From: Pleurotus ostreatus/Saccharomyces cerevisiae fusant
Lineage: Eukaryota; Opisthokonta
Assembly: GCA_024196135.1 (NCBI GenBank)
Contig: JAMQCK010000187.1
Location: 1-42,055, forward strand
Reading direction: 5' to 3'
DNA length: 42,055 nucleotides
Shown here: one piece after another, positions 10,001 through 18,776 of the stretch
Numbering within the stretch: the stretch's first letter is position 1
How the letters are laid out: each line of letters starts with the position of its first letter
Translations under genes and position numbers: made by a program
Notes under the pieces: model-generated
The model's input: the letters and a program-made list of their open reading frames with translations, nothing else
What the model was told of the DNA's origin: nothing
The model's database searches: none

Positions 10001-11281
10001 GGCACGCTCAGCCTGGCCGACTCCCTCCGCGTCAACTTCCCCAACCCGTGCAACCCCTTCGACCCGGAGGTCGTCACTTCCCTGCTCTCCCTCATCCCGT
10101 CGGACGACCAGTTCCACGACCTGGCCGGCGAGCATGGGCGTAACCTCGACGAGCTGCAGAAGTTCGCAAAGAAGTCGCGGAAGACGAGCGGCAACCCGGG
10201 TGGGGCGGGCGTGCTCGATGTTGGCGCACGCTTCCCGGTCTGCCTCGCAGGCCAGCGGTTCTCGGTCGTGGAGAAGATCGGGGAGGGTGCGTTCGGCGCG
10301 GTGTTCAAGGCGGAGGATCGCGGGATGCGGGGCGACGATGAAGACGAGGACGAGGATGATGAGGATCTGGATCTGGACGACGATGAGGCTTCCGTCGTTG
10401 CTTTGAAGGTCGTACGCCCGCGGAACCTCTGGGAGTACCACGTCCTCCGTCGGCTGCATCAGACCTTGCCTGTGCCGCTGCGTCCGTCGATTGTCCTGCC
10501 TCATGCTCTGTTCGCCTACCGCGACGAGAGCTTTCTTGTCTTGGAGTACGCGCCGCACGGCACCCTCCTTTCCGTTGTCAACAAAGCCGCCAACGCCGGC
10601 TTCTCTCAACAAGGTGGCATGCTCGACGAACTATTGGTCATCTTCTTCACCACCGAGCTCCTGCGTCTCCTCGAGGGCATGCACCGCGCCGGCTTCATCC
10701 ACGGAGACCTCAAGATCGACAACGTGCTCGTGCGCATGGAAGATGTGCCCGGCGGCGCATCGAAGTGGGACGGCGCGTACTCGCCCACCGGTGCGGGCGG
10801 CTGGGCGTGCAAGGGTGTCAAGCTTGCGGACTTCGGGCGCGCGGTCGATACGCGACTCTTCCCGCGCAGCCAGCGCTTCCTCGCGGACTGGGAGGTCAAG
10901 GAGTGCGACTGCCCTGAGATCCGCGAGGGGCGCCCGTGGACGTACGAGACGGACTACTTCGGGCTGGCCGGCATCGCGTACTGCATGCTGTTCGGCAAGT
11001 ACATCTCGCCGGAGGCAGTTACCGTAGTGGAAGTAGACGGCGAGGACAGGCGGCGGATCGCGACGCCGCTCAAGCGGTACTGGCAGGGCGACATGTGGAA
11101 CCAGCTCTTCGATGTCTTGCTCAACCCGCGCATGGTCCGCGAGGACGGGGAGCTGCCGCTGTGCGACGAGATTGGTGCTATCCGTGAGGAGATGGAGGAG
11201 TGGTTGCAGCGTAATTGCAATCGCGCGGGGAACACGTTGAAGGGCTTGTTGAAGAAGGTGGAGCTGGCCTGTTTGCGATAG
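7014..11281 (+). CDS. bub1: Spindle assembly checkpoint kinase Bub1
   Basis: A kinetochore Ser/Thr kinase that phosphorylates histone H2A and recruits shugoshin and checkpoint proteins. Eight exons (7014-7381, 7431-8110, 8164-8214, 8264-8320, 8369-8395, 8444-8485, 8536-8594, 8645-11281) sum to 3921 bases, 1306 residues, and every junction is in phase. In order it has an N-terminal Mad3/BUB1 TPR-like region (about residues 20-155), a Bub3-binding GLEBS motif (about 296-317, TMTINTKEALADVFGMYNSP), a linker with duplicated FxPFVD mini-exons, a ten-copy ENAFTPK-type repeat (585-674) and an acidic region. The C-terminal kinase has glycine loop GEGAFGAVF near 974, VALK lysine 1016, HGDLKIDN near 1114 and DFG 1157-1159, so all catalytic residues are present. 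About 25 mostly Asp/Glu residues interrupt the loop between the glycine loop and VALK. The acceptor of exon 3 was chosen as 8161-8163 to keep intron size and frame. Confidence 0.95.
8264..8594 (+). repeat. Duplicated FxPFVD mini-exons in bub1
   Basis: Exons of 57, 27, 42 and 59 bases lie between introns of about 48-50 bases. Three of them encode the same opening motif: SAFKPFVD (exon from 8264), PFQPFVD (from 8444) and AFRPFVD (from 8536). Most introns here are phase 1, so an exon can be added or lost without shifting the frame. The pattern indicates exon duplication with divergence. Confidence 0.7.
9113..9385 (+). repeat. Ten-copy ENAFTPK-type tandem repeat in bub1
   Basis: Residues 585-674 consist of degenerate units of about 7-10 residues: ENAFTPK, ENAYTPR, ENGFTPR, ENGFAPK, ENAFTPASK, ENSLGSASK, ENAFTPR, ENSYSR and so on. 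Most contain Thr-Pro followed by a basic residue, a minimal proline-directed (CDK-type) phosphorylation site. The underlying DNA repeats GAGAAYGSGTTYACGCC-like units. Confidence 0.85.
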
Positions 11282-11437
11282 CGCGTTATATACACTATGT
11301 ACTGCTAGACTGTGTTTCTGACGAGGGTTATGGCTACGCTACTTTATGACACAATTCATGCGATTGTTGACGATGTCCGAAAGATGGAGTGAAGGGTTTA
11401 GCCGGTTGGATTGATTAGGACATGGAGTTCGGTACGG

Positions 11438-13319
11438 TTACAGGTTCTCGTTCAACGACAGAGGCACAACTCGTCTCGTCCTGAACCACCCGCCGTCGTC
11501 CAGCTCCTTTCTGCTGAATGCGGTGATCAGCTTTGTGCTACTTTCCTGATACTCCTCGAAGACTCCCGAGACGGTGACGATGCAAGGCTCGCCAGGCTCG
11601 CACTCGCGGACGATGTCAACATTGAGCCTTGCGCCTGGCGCCGTGAAGAAAAGATACGCGGCGCAATGATATCGGCAGTTGGGGTCCATCTTTGTAATCT
11701 CATCGTTCAGAGCTTGTGCATTGTCGCAGAGGTATGCAGTTGTTATGCATGTGATGAAGCTCTTGTCGCGTGCATTGCACCAGCCTGAATGCAATGATTG
11801 GTAACGGTGCGAGTTGATAGATTGCGATGAACCTCACCTGGCAGTGGCTGGCAGTCTTTCCGGTGCGTAGTGCGCCAGTGGGCTCTCTGACACTCAACTG
11901 AGCAGTATGATACATCTTGGCAGCGCTGACAGCGCAGGAGCTTGGTCCTCTCCGGCTCTGTGCAGCATTTTCCTTCGCCGCCCTGCAGTCAATAAGATCA
12001 ATAGAGTAGGAGCAACATAGTGGGAATATTCTGACCTTATCCAAGCAACAGGCGCGACAATGCTTTCGCATATCCAGTCGCTTTCGCCTTGTGTTCTCAA
12101 GAAAGATGTAGCGCTCCTTGTAAATGGTCAGAAATTCAACGAAACCCGGACCCAGTGCAAGCAGTGAGGCCTCATTTTTGGCAATGTCAGACCCGTGTTT
12201 GAGGTGGAATGAGGACAGCGGTCTCCAGTATACGAAAACCTGAGACAGAAACCACAGAAAGCCGCGCACGAGGTCGCGCAAGCCCTTTGTGCGCGGTGTC
12301 ACGGGGAGCGTCTTCGCCAGATGCACGAGAACGTCGAACACGCCGCCCGAGATGGACGCCTCGTAGACGTGATAGCCCGATGCGTTCGCCCACAGGTTGT
12401 GCAGATATTTGCACCCGGCTTCGGCTACTCGGTAGGCCTTCAAGTCGGCAGCAAATTTGATCTCGGAGATGGTGCTTGCGACGACGTCGTCTGGAACGTA
12501 TTGCAGCGCTGGGATTGCAGAATCAATGCTGAAGGCATAAAGAAATAGCTTGTGGGCGGACTCTTCGTAGTCCCAGCCTCGTTGGCGGACCAGCTTGAGG
12601 TACCCGAAGATCGCGCGATGGAAGCGACGAGAGCTATACCCCAGAGTTTCCGTAATCTCGTGCATGCGGGGTGGGACTACAAAGGTAACCACCCCGGGAC
12701 GTAGCTTCGCACAGAGTAGGAAGGTCCAGGCAAGCGTGTCGTCCACCATCTCGTAGGTAGGCTCGGGGACGTAGCGGCGCAGATTGACAAAGAGGTCGAC
12801 AATATGGACGTCGAGGCGCGTCGCCTTGAGCCAATCCGCCAGCGCACTATCCTTCATGATGCGCGGCCGCACGATACCCTCGAGAAGGTTGATAAACACC
12901 GAAGCGACATCGAAGTTGTATGCGGCGTCGTCGATTTTCCGAATGTTGCCGTTCATGGGGTGCAGGAAGTATATCCACTCCAGCACCGCGGGCACGGCGG
13001 AGTAGATAGAGTCCCAGAGGCGCGACGGGTACTCGGAGAGCCCGAGCTTGTCGACCGAGGTGCAGAGAAGCGCGTACAGCATGAGTCTCCATCTTGGACC
13101 TGCCGTGGCTTGGGCGTCGAGCTCCAAGGGCGGCTGGCCGTGGAGACGCTGCGGTGGACCTTGGTCGAAGCTTCGGAACAAGCGCCCGCGCGCGAGAGAT
13201 TTCTTGAGCAGGGTGAGAGCAGCAGGCTTCGTGATAGCGTCCGGGTGGTCATTCTTGATGAACAATAGTTGTCCCAAGACGTGCAGGAGCTCGTCCTCGG
13301 ATATAGAAGGGATAGGCAT
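11438..13319 (-). CDS. MYND-type zinc-finger protein, paralogue A
   Basis: Three exons (12036-13319, 11838-11982, 11438-11784) give 591 residues, and the sum is an exact codon count. The N-terminal 400 residues are helical and shared with two further genes in this window (shared words LARGRLF, GPPQ, HPMNGNIRK, RLDVHIVD, YWRPL). The MYND zinc finger begins at CRACC at the end of exon 1 and its core is encoded by exon 2: KCC, LLRCQRCQDVSYC, CQRAHW and H-x3-C, a C6HC-type set of ligands. MYND domains bind proline-rich peptides in partner proteins. The partner and role here are unknown. Exon 3 encodes a conserved C-terminal domain starting GWCNARDKSF. The start at 13319 matches the position of the paralogues' starts, and a TATA-like box is suitably placed upstream. 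Confidence 0.85.
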
Positions 13320-13381
13320 GATGTGTGGTCGAAAGGCAGAAGGTGGTGGAAGTAGGAGAGAGAGCTGTGGCAAAGCGCGCG

Positions 13382-13389
13382 TATTTATA
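13382..13389 (-). promoter_or_regulatory. TATA box of MYND paralogue A
   Basis: TATAAATA on the minus strand, about 65 bases before the ATG at 13319. The short distance implies a short 5' leader. Confidence 0.4.
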
Positions 13390-13614
13390 TGTCGGGCATG
13401 AATGGTCACAGCACTGATGCGGTGCAAGAAGACCTTCTCACCTCCTTGGCAACGTACCGGAGTAATCACAAACATAAACCGCAAGTTGAGGTAAACCCAG
13501 GTAAACGACGATGCTGATAGTACAGCATATATATGTAATCATTTCTACACAGAGAATCCGAGTCCCTCTTGGATCTGCTCTAGATCGTTGATGAAAATCA
13601 GCTCCGAACTTCAA

Positions 13615-14071
13615 TCAATTCTTCACTGCGGGCGCCAAACGCTCCGACGCGAGCTCTTCTATGAACACCGCCTCCTCATGCAGTAAAGCCAGCCGTATGC
13701 TGGTAAGCTCCTTACTCTCCCCACTATCAAGCCTTATTGCCACATCGCGTAGACCGCCATACTGCGCGCTATCAGACTCACGCTCGGGCCCGAGAGGTGC
13801 CGCGTCTGCGACTGGGAAGGTCAATGTGTAGGGCATAGTAGTATTCTGTACCGGAGTCTTCGATGTGGCATTTCCCGAGTGCGTGTCGAAATGTTTAAGA
13901 GGCAGAAACCGGCGCGGAAGGGATTGAGGCCGTCGGACAGCGTCTCGCGAATAGGTCGACCACATCCGAGGTGTAAGTGGCTGTGTCGGTCATCGACTGG
14001 CCAATTTTCCAGTTCATGAGGTGCAGAATTCCTATACGCTCGAACGCAGCCCGGGTTTCCTCGAGGAAATT
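13615..14071 (-). CDS. Possible small unrecognised gene or gene remnant
   Basis: Two stretches with protein-like composition can be joined in frame. An exon at 13910-14071 reads NFLEETRAAFERIGILHLMN and on to PSAP. A 52-base intron (13858-13909, GT-AG) follows, then 13615-13857, reading TPVQNTTMPYTLTFPVADAA and ending LAPAVKN with a stop. Together they encode about 134 residues. Upstream of 14071 I could not find an in-phase exon with a start codon, so this may be a truncated copy. No domain is recognised. Confidence 0.3.
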
Positions 14072-14384
14072 CTATCGTAACTGAAGTTCCAAAGGGCCGC
14101 TGTAGTGGTAGAGCTTGTCATTATAATGCGACGGGGAATGCCGAGCCATCGGCATTTGCCGAGTTTCTTCTGCTCGTTGATTTCGCATTTTTCGACTGTT
14201 CGTTGTTCCTTTCGTGAGTCAAGTCTCATACAGCACTTTCCCGTACGCTGGAGTACAGGGAACGAGCGAGCGCGGCAATCAAATTGCGGCGGTCATCCGG
14301 GTTCGACCCTAGAGCCTGCAGGTCGGACTGCTCGCGAGAAACGAAACGAAATTCCCGCAGATCGCCTCTTTTCTTCGACCACCT

Positions 14385-14390
14385 TATAAG
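14385..14390 (+). promoter_or_regulatory. TATA box upstream of the 14493 gene
   Basis: TATAAG lies 108 bases before the preferred ATG at 14493 and 51 bases before an alternative in-frame ATG at 14436. Confidence 0.35.
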
Positions 14391-14492
14391 CTTGCAGAGC
14401 TCTCGCCGCGAATCCGTCATCTTGCGGTCGTCCAAATGTATGCTGTTTCTCTGACTTCGCATTACACTAATCTGAATCAATCCACCGACAGA

Positions 14493-17400
14493 ATGACATC
14501 GAAGAGCGATACCGACTCGCTCTTCGGATCGCCCCCATCCTCACCGCGATCGCCATCGCCCGGCCTCGCTCTGCCCAGCGCGGACAACATCGTCAGGATA
14601 CCCGGCGCACCAGAGGACGCCAATGATGAAAATGTGGGGACCATTGCACTTCCCGGTTCCCATAACTTTTCTGAACTTCCCGCTGCCCCATTAGCCTCGT
14701 CGTTGAGCCACGCTCCTCGGCCTCCGGCGCAAGATCATGGGCGGGACACCGCGGCTGCGCCTGCCAAATCGACCGCGCAGCAAGCTCGAGCGCGGCAGCC
14801 TGAGGCCCCCACGCCCCCCGCACGCGGTGGCGCGAAACGCGCGCGCCGTGCCGCATCACCAGGACCAAGCCGTCCAAGGACGACGACTACGACGACGACG
14901 AGAAAGCGCAAGAGACCGCAAAGTCCCCGTCCCTCAGTACCCACCATAGCCCCCGGCGACGCACCCTCCCGCCCCATCATCGTCGAAGACCACCCCCATC
15001 TCGATCCCCGACTCCCCGTACCCACCACCGCGGAGATCGTCCAGACGCTTCTGAACACGAAGGAGGTCCTCCCGCTCCTCCTCCGAACCCTCCTCCTCGT
15101 CGCCCGATCGCCACACCTCCCCACAGCCGCCACTTCCCCCTCCGGCTCCGCGACCCCTTCCGATCGTCCCCGCCGTCGCCGCATCGGCCCATCCCTAAAG
15201 GACGCACCCCCGCCCCCTCCACCCAAAGACCCGTCCAACAAAGGGAAGCGCAAGCTCACCAAAGTTCCCGCCGGGGCTCAGGACTGGGACGTACCCTTCC
15301 CCTTCCAAGAGGGCGAGGGCCCGGAGGATTACCAGCAGAAGTGGGAGAAGCAGCGCACGCGGAGGCTCATCGGACAGCTCATCAACCTGATCAAGGCGGC
15401 GGCCAAGAAGACGGCCGTGCGGAAGTACAGGCAAATGAAGCTGGATGGGACGCTGCCGCCTGAGGACGAGGAGCCGCCCCGCCCGCCAAAACGTCCGCGG
15501 AAAACGCGGAAGTCAGCACGTGACCCAACTTCAGAGCCTTCAGCGACTCCATCGTCTGGAGCTCATACATCGTTGCCCGCCGCCGCCGGTATCAATGGCA
15601 ACGGCCCTGCTCTCGACACGAACGGCTCCCTTGACCAGCTCCTGACCTCACTACTCTCACATGGCGGATCTGGCGTGAGCGCGGGCGTCTTCGGCGCGGA
15701 CGGGCTCTTCGAGACCCCCTCCGGTACACCCGCGCCCACGGAGTGCGACGACTTTACGTCGTTGATCCAGTCGACGTTTCCCTCCGATGGCTTCGACTAC
15801 AACGCACTATGGATGAACGCGGGCATGTCGGTCGATGCGAACGGTATGCCGCTCGACTCGAACGGGGTGCCGATGAACATGAATATGGACGCGGGCATGA
15901 GCATGAACACGGGCGTGGACATGTCCGCGGGTATGGATGTGGGCGCGCCGATGCCGGAGATGAGCTTCGAGGAGCTGACCGCGCTCTTTGCTTCGGATGA
16001 AAACTGTGGGCTGGGACTGGATGGGCTCGGGATGGATCCCGTCAACGTGAACTCTGTCGACATGGATGGGATGGGCATGAACGGGGTGGGGATAGCCGGC
16101 GGGCATAGCCTTGATCAGAGCGCGCCTGCGCAGGACTTCTCCTTTCCTCTGAACCCGGCGTTGATGGGTTTGGGACAGGCGCAGGCGGCAGGCTTCGGAG
16201 ACGACGCGATGGGCTTTAGAGACGGCGTCACGGGTCCGGCCTTCGGCGACTGCGCTAAGACAGGCCCATCCTCCCTGATGACGCCCTCACCTACCGACAT
16301 GCCCCCCATGTCGATGTCTGCGAGCGCGAGCTCGGCGGGTGATGGGCCGTATACGCCGCTGCTAGACCATGCGCAGCTCAGCCGGCGTCCCTCGGACGCG
16401 TTCTCTGTTGCATCGTGCGGATTCAGCGGTGCCTCCGCCCTGGACAACTTGCAGTCCGCGGTTCATACCACGACACCAGAGCTTGGGCTGGCATCAGTAG
16501 CGGGCATCCAGCCAGACGCTGGAGCGGCTACAGGTAATGCATCGTCTCAGGAACCAATCACCCTCCAAGATGGTTTGTCCTCTCTCTTGTACAGTCTTCT
16601 AAGCCATGGCGCTCAAGTAGCCACAGGCAATCTCTCTCAAGTGGGCTCAGGCCTGCCCTCTTACGTGGGCTCGGAGCCATCTGGTGATGGGAACGCGGCG
16701 TCGCCCAGAAACACGGGGACGATCGACCCAGGTGCGTTGCTTCGGATGTTCAACGCAACGTTGGAGGCTTATGCGCCATTGGCAGCGCGTCAGAATGTGT
16801 TCTCGGTGGTGGGGGACGCGACAGAGGGACTCGACACGGATGTGAACATGAACATGAACATGGATGTTGATTGGACGGGAGGAGGTGCGTTGCTCGAGCA
16901 TGGCACTTGGAAAGCAGCTGGGACTGACACTGTGTTGCTTGTAGGAGAAGGCTCGCTTCTTCCGTCGCGGACGTGGCAGGACTCGTCGACGCACCCCCTC
17001 CCTGATCAGGTTACACATCCTCCAGCCTCGTCAACCATCAATGTTCCAGCGCCTACAACACCTACGCCCGTCCCCGCGGCATCCTCTCGGCAGCCTACCA
17101 AGGCCAAGACCTCTGCAACAAGGGCGGCGACGGCGCGCAATCAGGATTCTTTTTCTTCGACGGGCGCGTCCTCATCATCAGCCACGACGATCCTCGCCCC
17201 ACCCACACCCTGGACTCCCGCGCCGCCGACTCCCTGGACGGCCGCCGTGGACAAGTGGGTGCCGCCGCCGATGTCACCGCCACCATCGACGCAGCGGGCG
17301 AAGGGCAAGCAGAGGGCGGATGCGGTGGTGGGGAGTGGCGTCGCGACTGCGCGGAATGGGGTTGAGTCTGCAGGCTCGAATGCCTGGGATGCTGGGTCGA

Positions 17401-17672
17401 CCGCTGCGGCTGCGATTTCGAACGCTGCTACTGCGACGGGTTCTCCTCCAGCGGGTACCACCACCGCATCCGCGGGCCCGGTCCGCATGCCCGTCACCGC
17501 GGCGGACAAGGCGCGCGTCCTACAGCAGGCGCGCGAACGCAAGGCCGAGCTCGAGGGCGCGATCGAGCGGGCGAAGGTGGAACTATGGGAGCTGTCGATT
17601 GAGGGAGATGTGCTGCATCGAGTGCGCAAGAAGATGATGAGGATCGGGAGCGAGGAGAGGGAGGCGGAGTGA
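14493..17672 (+). CDS. Large low-complexity, probably nuclear protein of unknown function
   Basis: An open frame of about 1059 residues, or 1078 from the in-frame ATG at 14436. The ATG at 14493 has an adenine at -3 and is preferred. The N-terminus is Ser/Pro-rich with a bipartite basic block (GGAKRARRA and RKRKRPQSPR). A more ordered segment follows (AQDWDVPFPFQEGEGPEDYQ with a basic helix LINLIKAAAKKTAVRKYRQM). Then come a second basic cluster (PPKRPRKTRKSAR) and a Met/Asn/Gly/Asp-rich stretch (about bases 15810-16110) with repeated MNM/GM units. The C-terminus is a probable coiled coil (ADKARVLQQARERKAELEGA). The make-up resembles a transcriptional regulator, but no DNA-binding domain is seen. 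Bases 16885-16944 look like a 60-base in-frame intron (GTGCGT...TTGTAG), so the spliced protein may be 20 residues shorter. Confidence 0.65.
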   Translation: MTSKSDTDSLFGSPPSSPRSPSPGLALPSADNIVRIPGAPEDANDENVGTIALPGSHNFSELPAAPLASSLSHAPRPPAQDHGRDTAAAPAKSTAQQARARQPEAPTPPARGGAKRARRAASPGPSRPRTTTTTTTRKRKRPQSPRPSVPTIAPGDAPSRPIIVEDHPHLDPRLPVPTTAEIVQTLLNTKEVLPLLLRTLLLVARSPHLPTAATSPSGSATPSDRPRRRRIGPSLKDAPPPPPPKDPSNKGKRKLTKVPAGAQDWDVPFPFQEGEGPEDYQQKWEKQRTRRLIGQLINLIKAAAKKTAVRKYRQMKLDGTLPPEDEEPPRPPKRPRKTRKSARDPTSEPSATPSSGAHTSLPAAAGINGNGPALDTNGSLDQLLTSLLSHGGSGVSAGVFGADGLFETPSGTPAPTECDDFTSLIQSTFPSDGFDYNALWMNAGMSVDANGMPLDSNGVPMNMNMDAGMSMNTGVDMSAGMDVGAPMPEMSFEELTALFASDENCGLGLDGLGMDPVNVNSVDMDGMGMNGVGIAGGHSLDQSAPAQDFSFPLNPALMGLGQAQAAGFGDDAMGFRDGVTGPAFGDCAKTGPSSLMTPSPTDMPPMSMSASASSAGDGPYTPLLDHAQLSRRPSDAFSVASCGFSGASALDNLQSAVHTTTPELGLASVAGIQPDAGAATGNASSQEPITLQDGLSSLLYSLLSHGAQVATGNLSQVGSGLPSYVGSEPSGDGNAASPRNTGTIDPGALLRMFNATLEAYAPLAARQNVFSVVGDATEGLDTDVNMNMNMDVDWTGGGALLEHGTWKAAGTDTVLLVGEGSLLPSRTWQDSSTHPLPDQVTHPPASSTINVPAPTTPTPVPAASSRQPTKAKTSATRAATARNQDSFSSTGASSSSATTILAPPTPWTPAPPTPWTAAVDKWVPPPMSPPPSTQRAKGKQRADAVVGSGVATARNGVESAGSNAWDAGSTAAAAISNAATATGSPPAGTTTASAGPVRMPVTAADKARVLQQARERKAELEGAIERAKVELWELSIEGDVLHRVRKKMMRIGSEEREAE

Positions 17673-17718
17673 GGAGGGGGAGGCGGAGTGAGGAGGGGGA
17701 GGCGGAGTGAGGAGGGGA
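17662..17718 (+). repeat. Three-copy 19-base tandem repeat carrying stop codons in all frames
   Basis: The unit AGGCGGAGTGAGGAGGGGG is repeated at 17662, 17681 and 17700, the last copy slightly diverged at its end. The gene's TGA (17670-17672) is in copy 1. The 19-base period puts the TGAs of copies 2 and 3 (17689, 17708) in the other two frames. Confidence 0.85.
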
Positions 17719-18065
17719 AGGCGGCGGAGAGAGAATGTAGAAGGGTAGGTGGCGAGGGATCAGGGAGGGAGAGAGGTTCGGGTGTTGTTGTGAATGCGTC
17801 GCTGAATGTGGGTAGTACGCTGTATTGCGCAGGGTGCGTAGCAAGGACCGTCAGTATAATACACATGCTAGATTTCGGTATAATGAGCGCGTATTGCTAT
17901 AGTACATGCACGTCGATGGTGACTGCAGTGCAGCTGAATGAATACAAGGCTATAATCCGGCACCTGCGACTGCATCATGACAAAGATGAGAGGCAAATTT
18001 TGCGCGTCTCGAACTCAGGTCGAGCGTTTTTCCTGCGCGAAAGACTTGCTGCTCCGCCACGTGGC
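17719..18065. other. Convergent intergenic region, no gene seen
   Basis: Holds the 3' untranslated regions of the 14493 gene (plus) and rpc11 (minus). It is purine-rich at the left, then AT-richer. I see no coding exon. Confidence 0.5.
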
Positions 18066-18641
18066 TCAGCCCTCCCTCCAGCGATTGCCACACGATGCGC
18101 ATCTGAAGACAATGAGTGCTCCTATTCAAAGGGACGGAGGTGACGCCTGCATACCTGTAGACTGTGAAGAGCGCGCGAGCGCATGTTAGTCGAATTCTAG
18201 ACGCATCGAAGGCGACGAAGGCTTACACGTCGTCATAGGCTCGTCTGCGGAGCGGATTTGAAGTTGGTAGAAGTATGCACGGTCATGACTGCAAGCTTCG
18301 CATTGTGCTAGGAGATGTGGCAAAGGGAATGAGTAACCGGACCGTTTGTGAAGGACTCAGATTTGCCTACCCATAGTTGACTGAGCGTGCTTCCATTGTT
18401 CATCGCCACCGAAGACATCATCAATCTCCTTTCGCTTCATTCGTGTTCGAGTAGTCATCTGGAAAGGCGCATTAGTTGAACCCGGCTTCGGCATACGACG
18501 AGATGAGGAGAAAGATGATTGAGAAGGACGAACCTGCTTTGCTATGGGAAATTCATATGGACAAGTATTACAGGACCATTTGTTGAATCCAGTCTCTGAG
18601 GATATAATCAGAAGGTTGGCGCAGGTCGGGCAGAATAACAT
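18066..18641 (-). CDS. RPC11: RNA polymerase III subunit Rpc11 (C11/RPC10)
   Basis: The TFIIS-like subunit of RNA polymerase III, needed for RNA cleavage, termination and reinitiation. Five exons (18534-18641, 18371-18458, 18227-18307, 18155-18161, 18066-18102) total 321 bases, 106 residues, close to the usual 108-110. The N-terminal zinc ribbon has Cys 4, 7, 24 and 27 (FCPTCANLL, SCNTCPYEF). The C-terminal TFIIS-type ribbon has Cys 68, 71, 96 and 99 and the invariant hairpin QIRSADEPMT, whose Asp87 and Glu88 support hydrolysis in the active site. Exon 4 is only 7 bases (TCTACAG) and supplies most of the Phe-Tyr-Arg codons just before CASCGNRW. The start is the ATG that gives the canonical MLFCPTC. 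The gene diverges from MYND paralogue B. Confidence 0.93.
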
Positions 18642-18776
18642 GTCCGATGTTCGAACGGTTATGGTCAAGAAAAAGAACAATGCCTTCCTAGTTGGGATGA
18701 GTCAGGATCGGCGGCAGATGCCGAGCTTCAGAACGCGTACGGCTTGTCTCAAACGTCCATTATCCCTCTACGCGCA
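18642..18776. promoter_or_regulatory. Shared bidirectional promoter of RPC11 and MYND paralogue B
   Basis: Only 135 bases separate the two divergent start codons (18641 minus, 18777 plus). No TATA box is visible. Confidence 0.45.

Noticed and set aside
9695..10612. 305-codon minus-strand frame opposite the bub1 kinase
   Set aside because: It is an antisense shadow of GC-rich coding sequence.
14281..14320. tRNA-like B box GGTTCGACC near 14300
   Set aside because: No matching A box, anticodon arm or acceptor stem could be folded around it.
15797..16106. Minus-strand frames over the Met/Asn-rich stretch
   Set aside because: They are complementary shadows of the repetitive ATG/AAC codons of the plus-strand gene.
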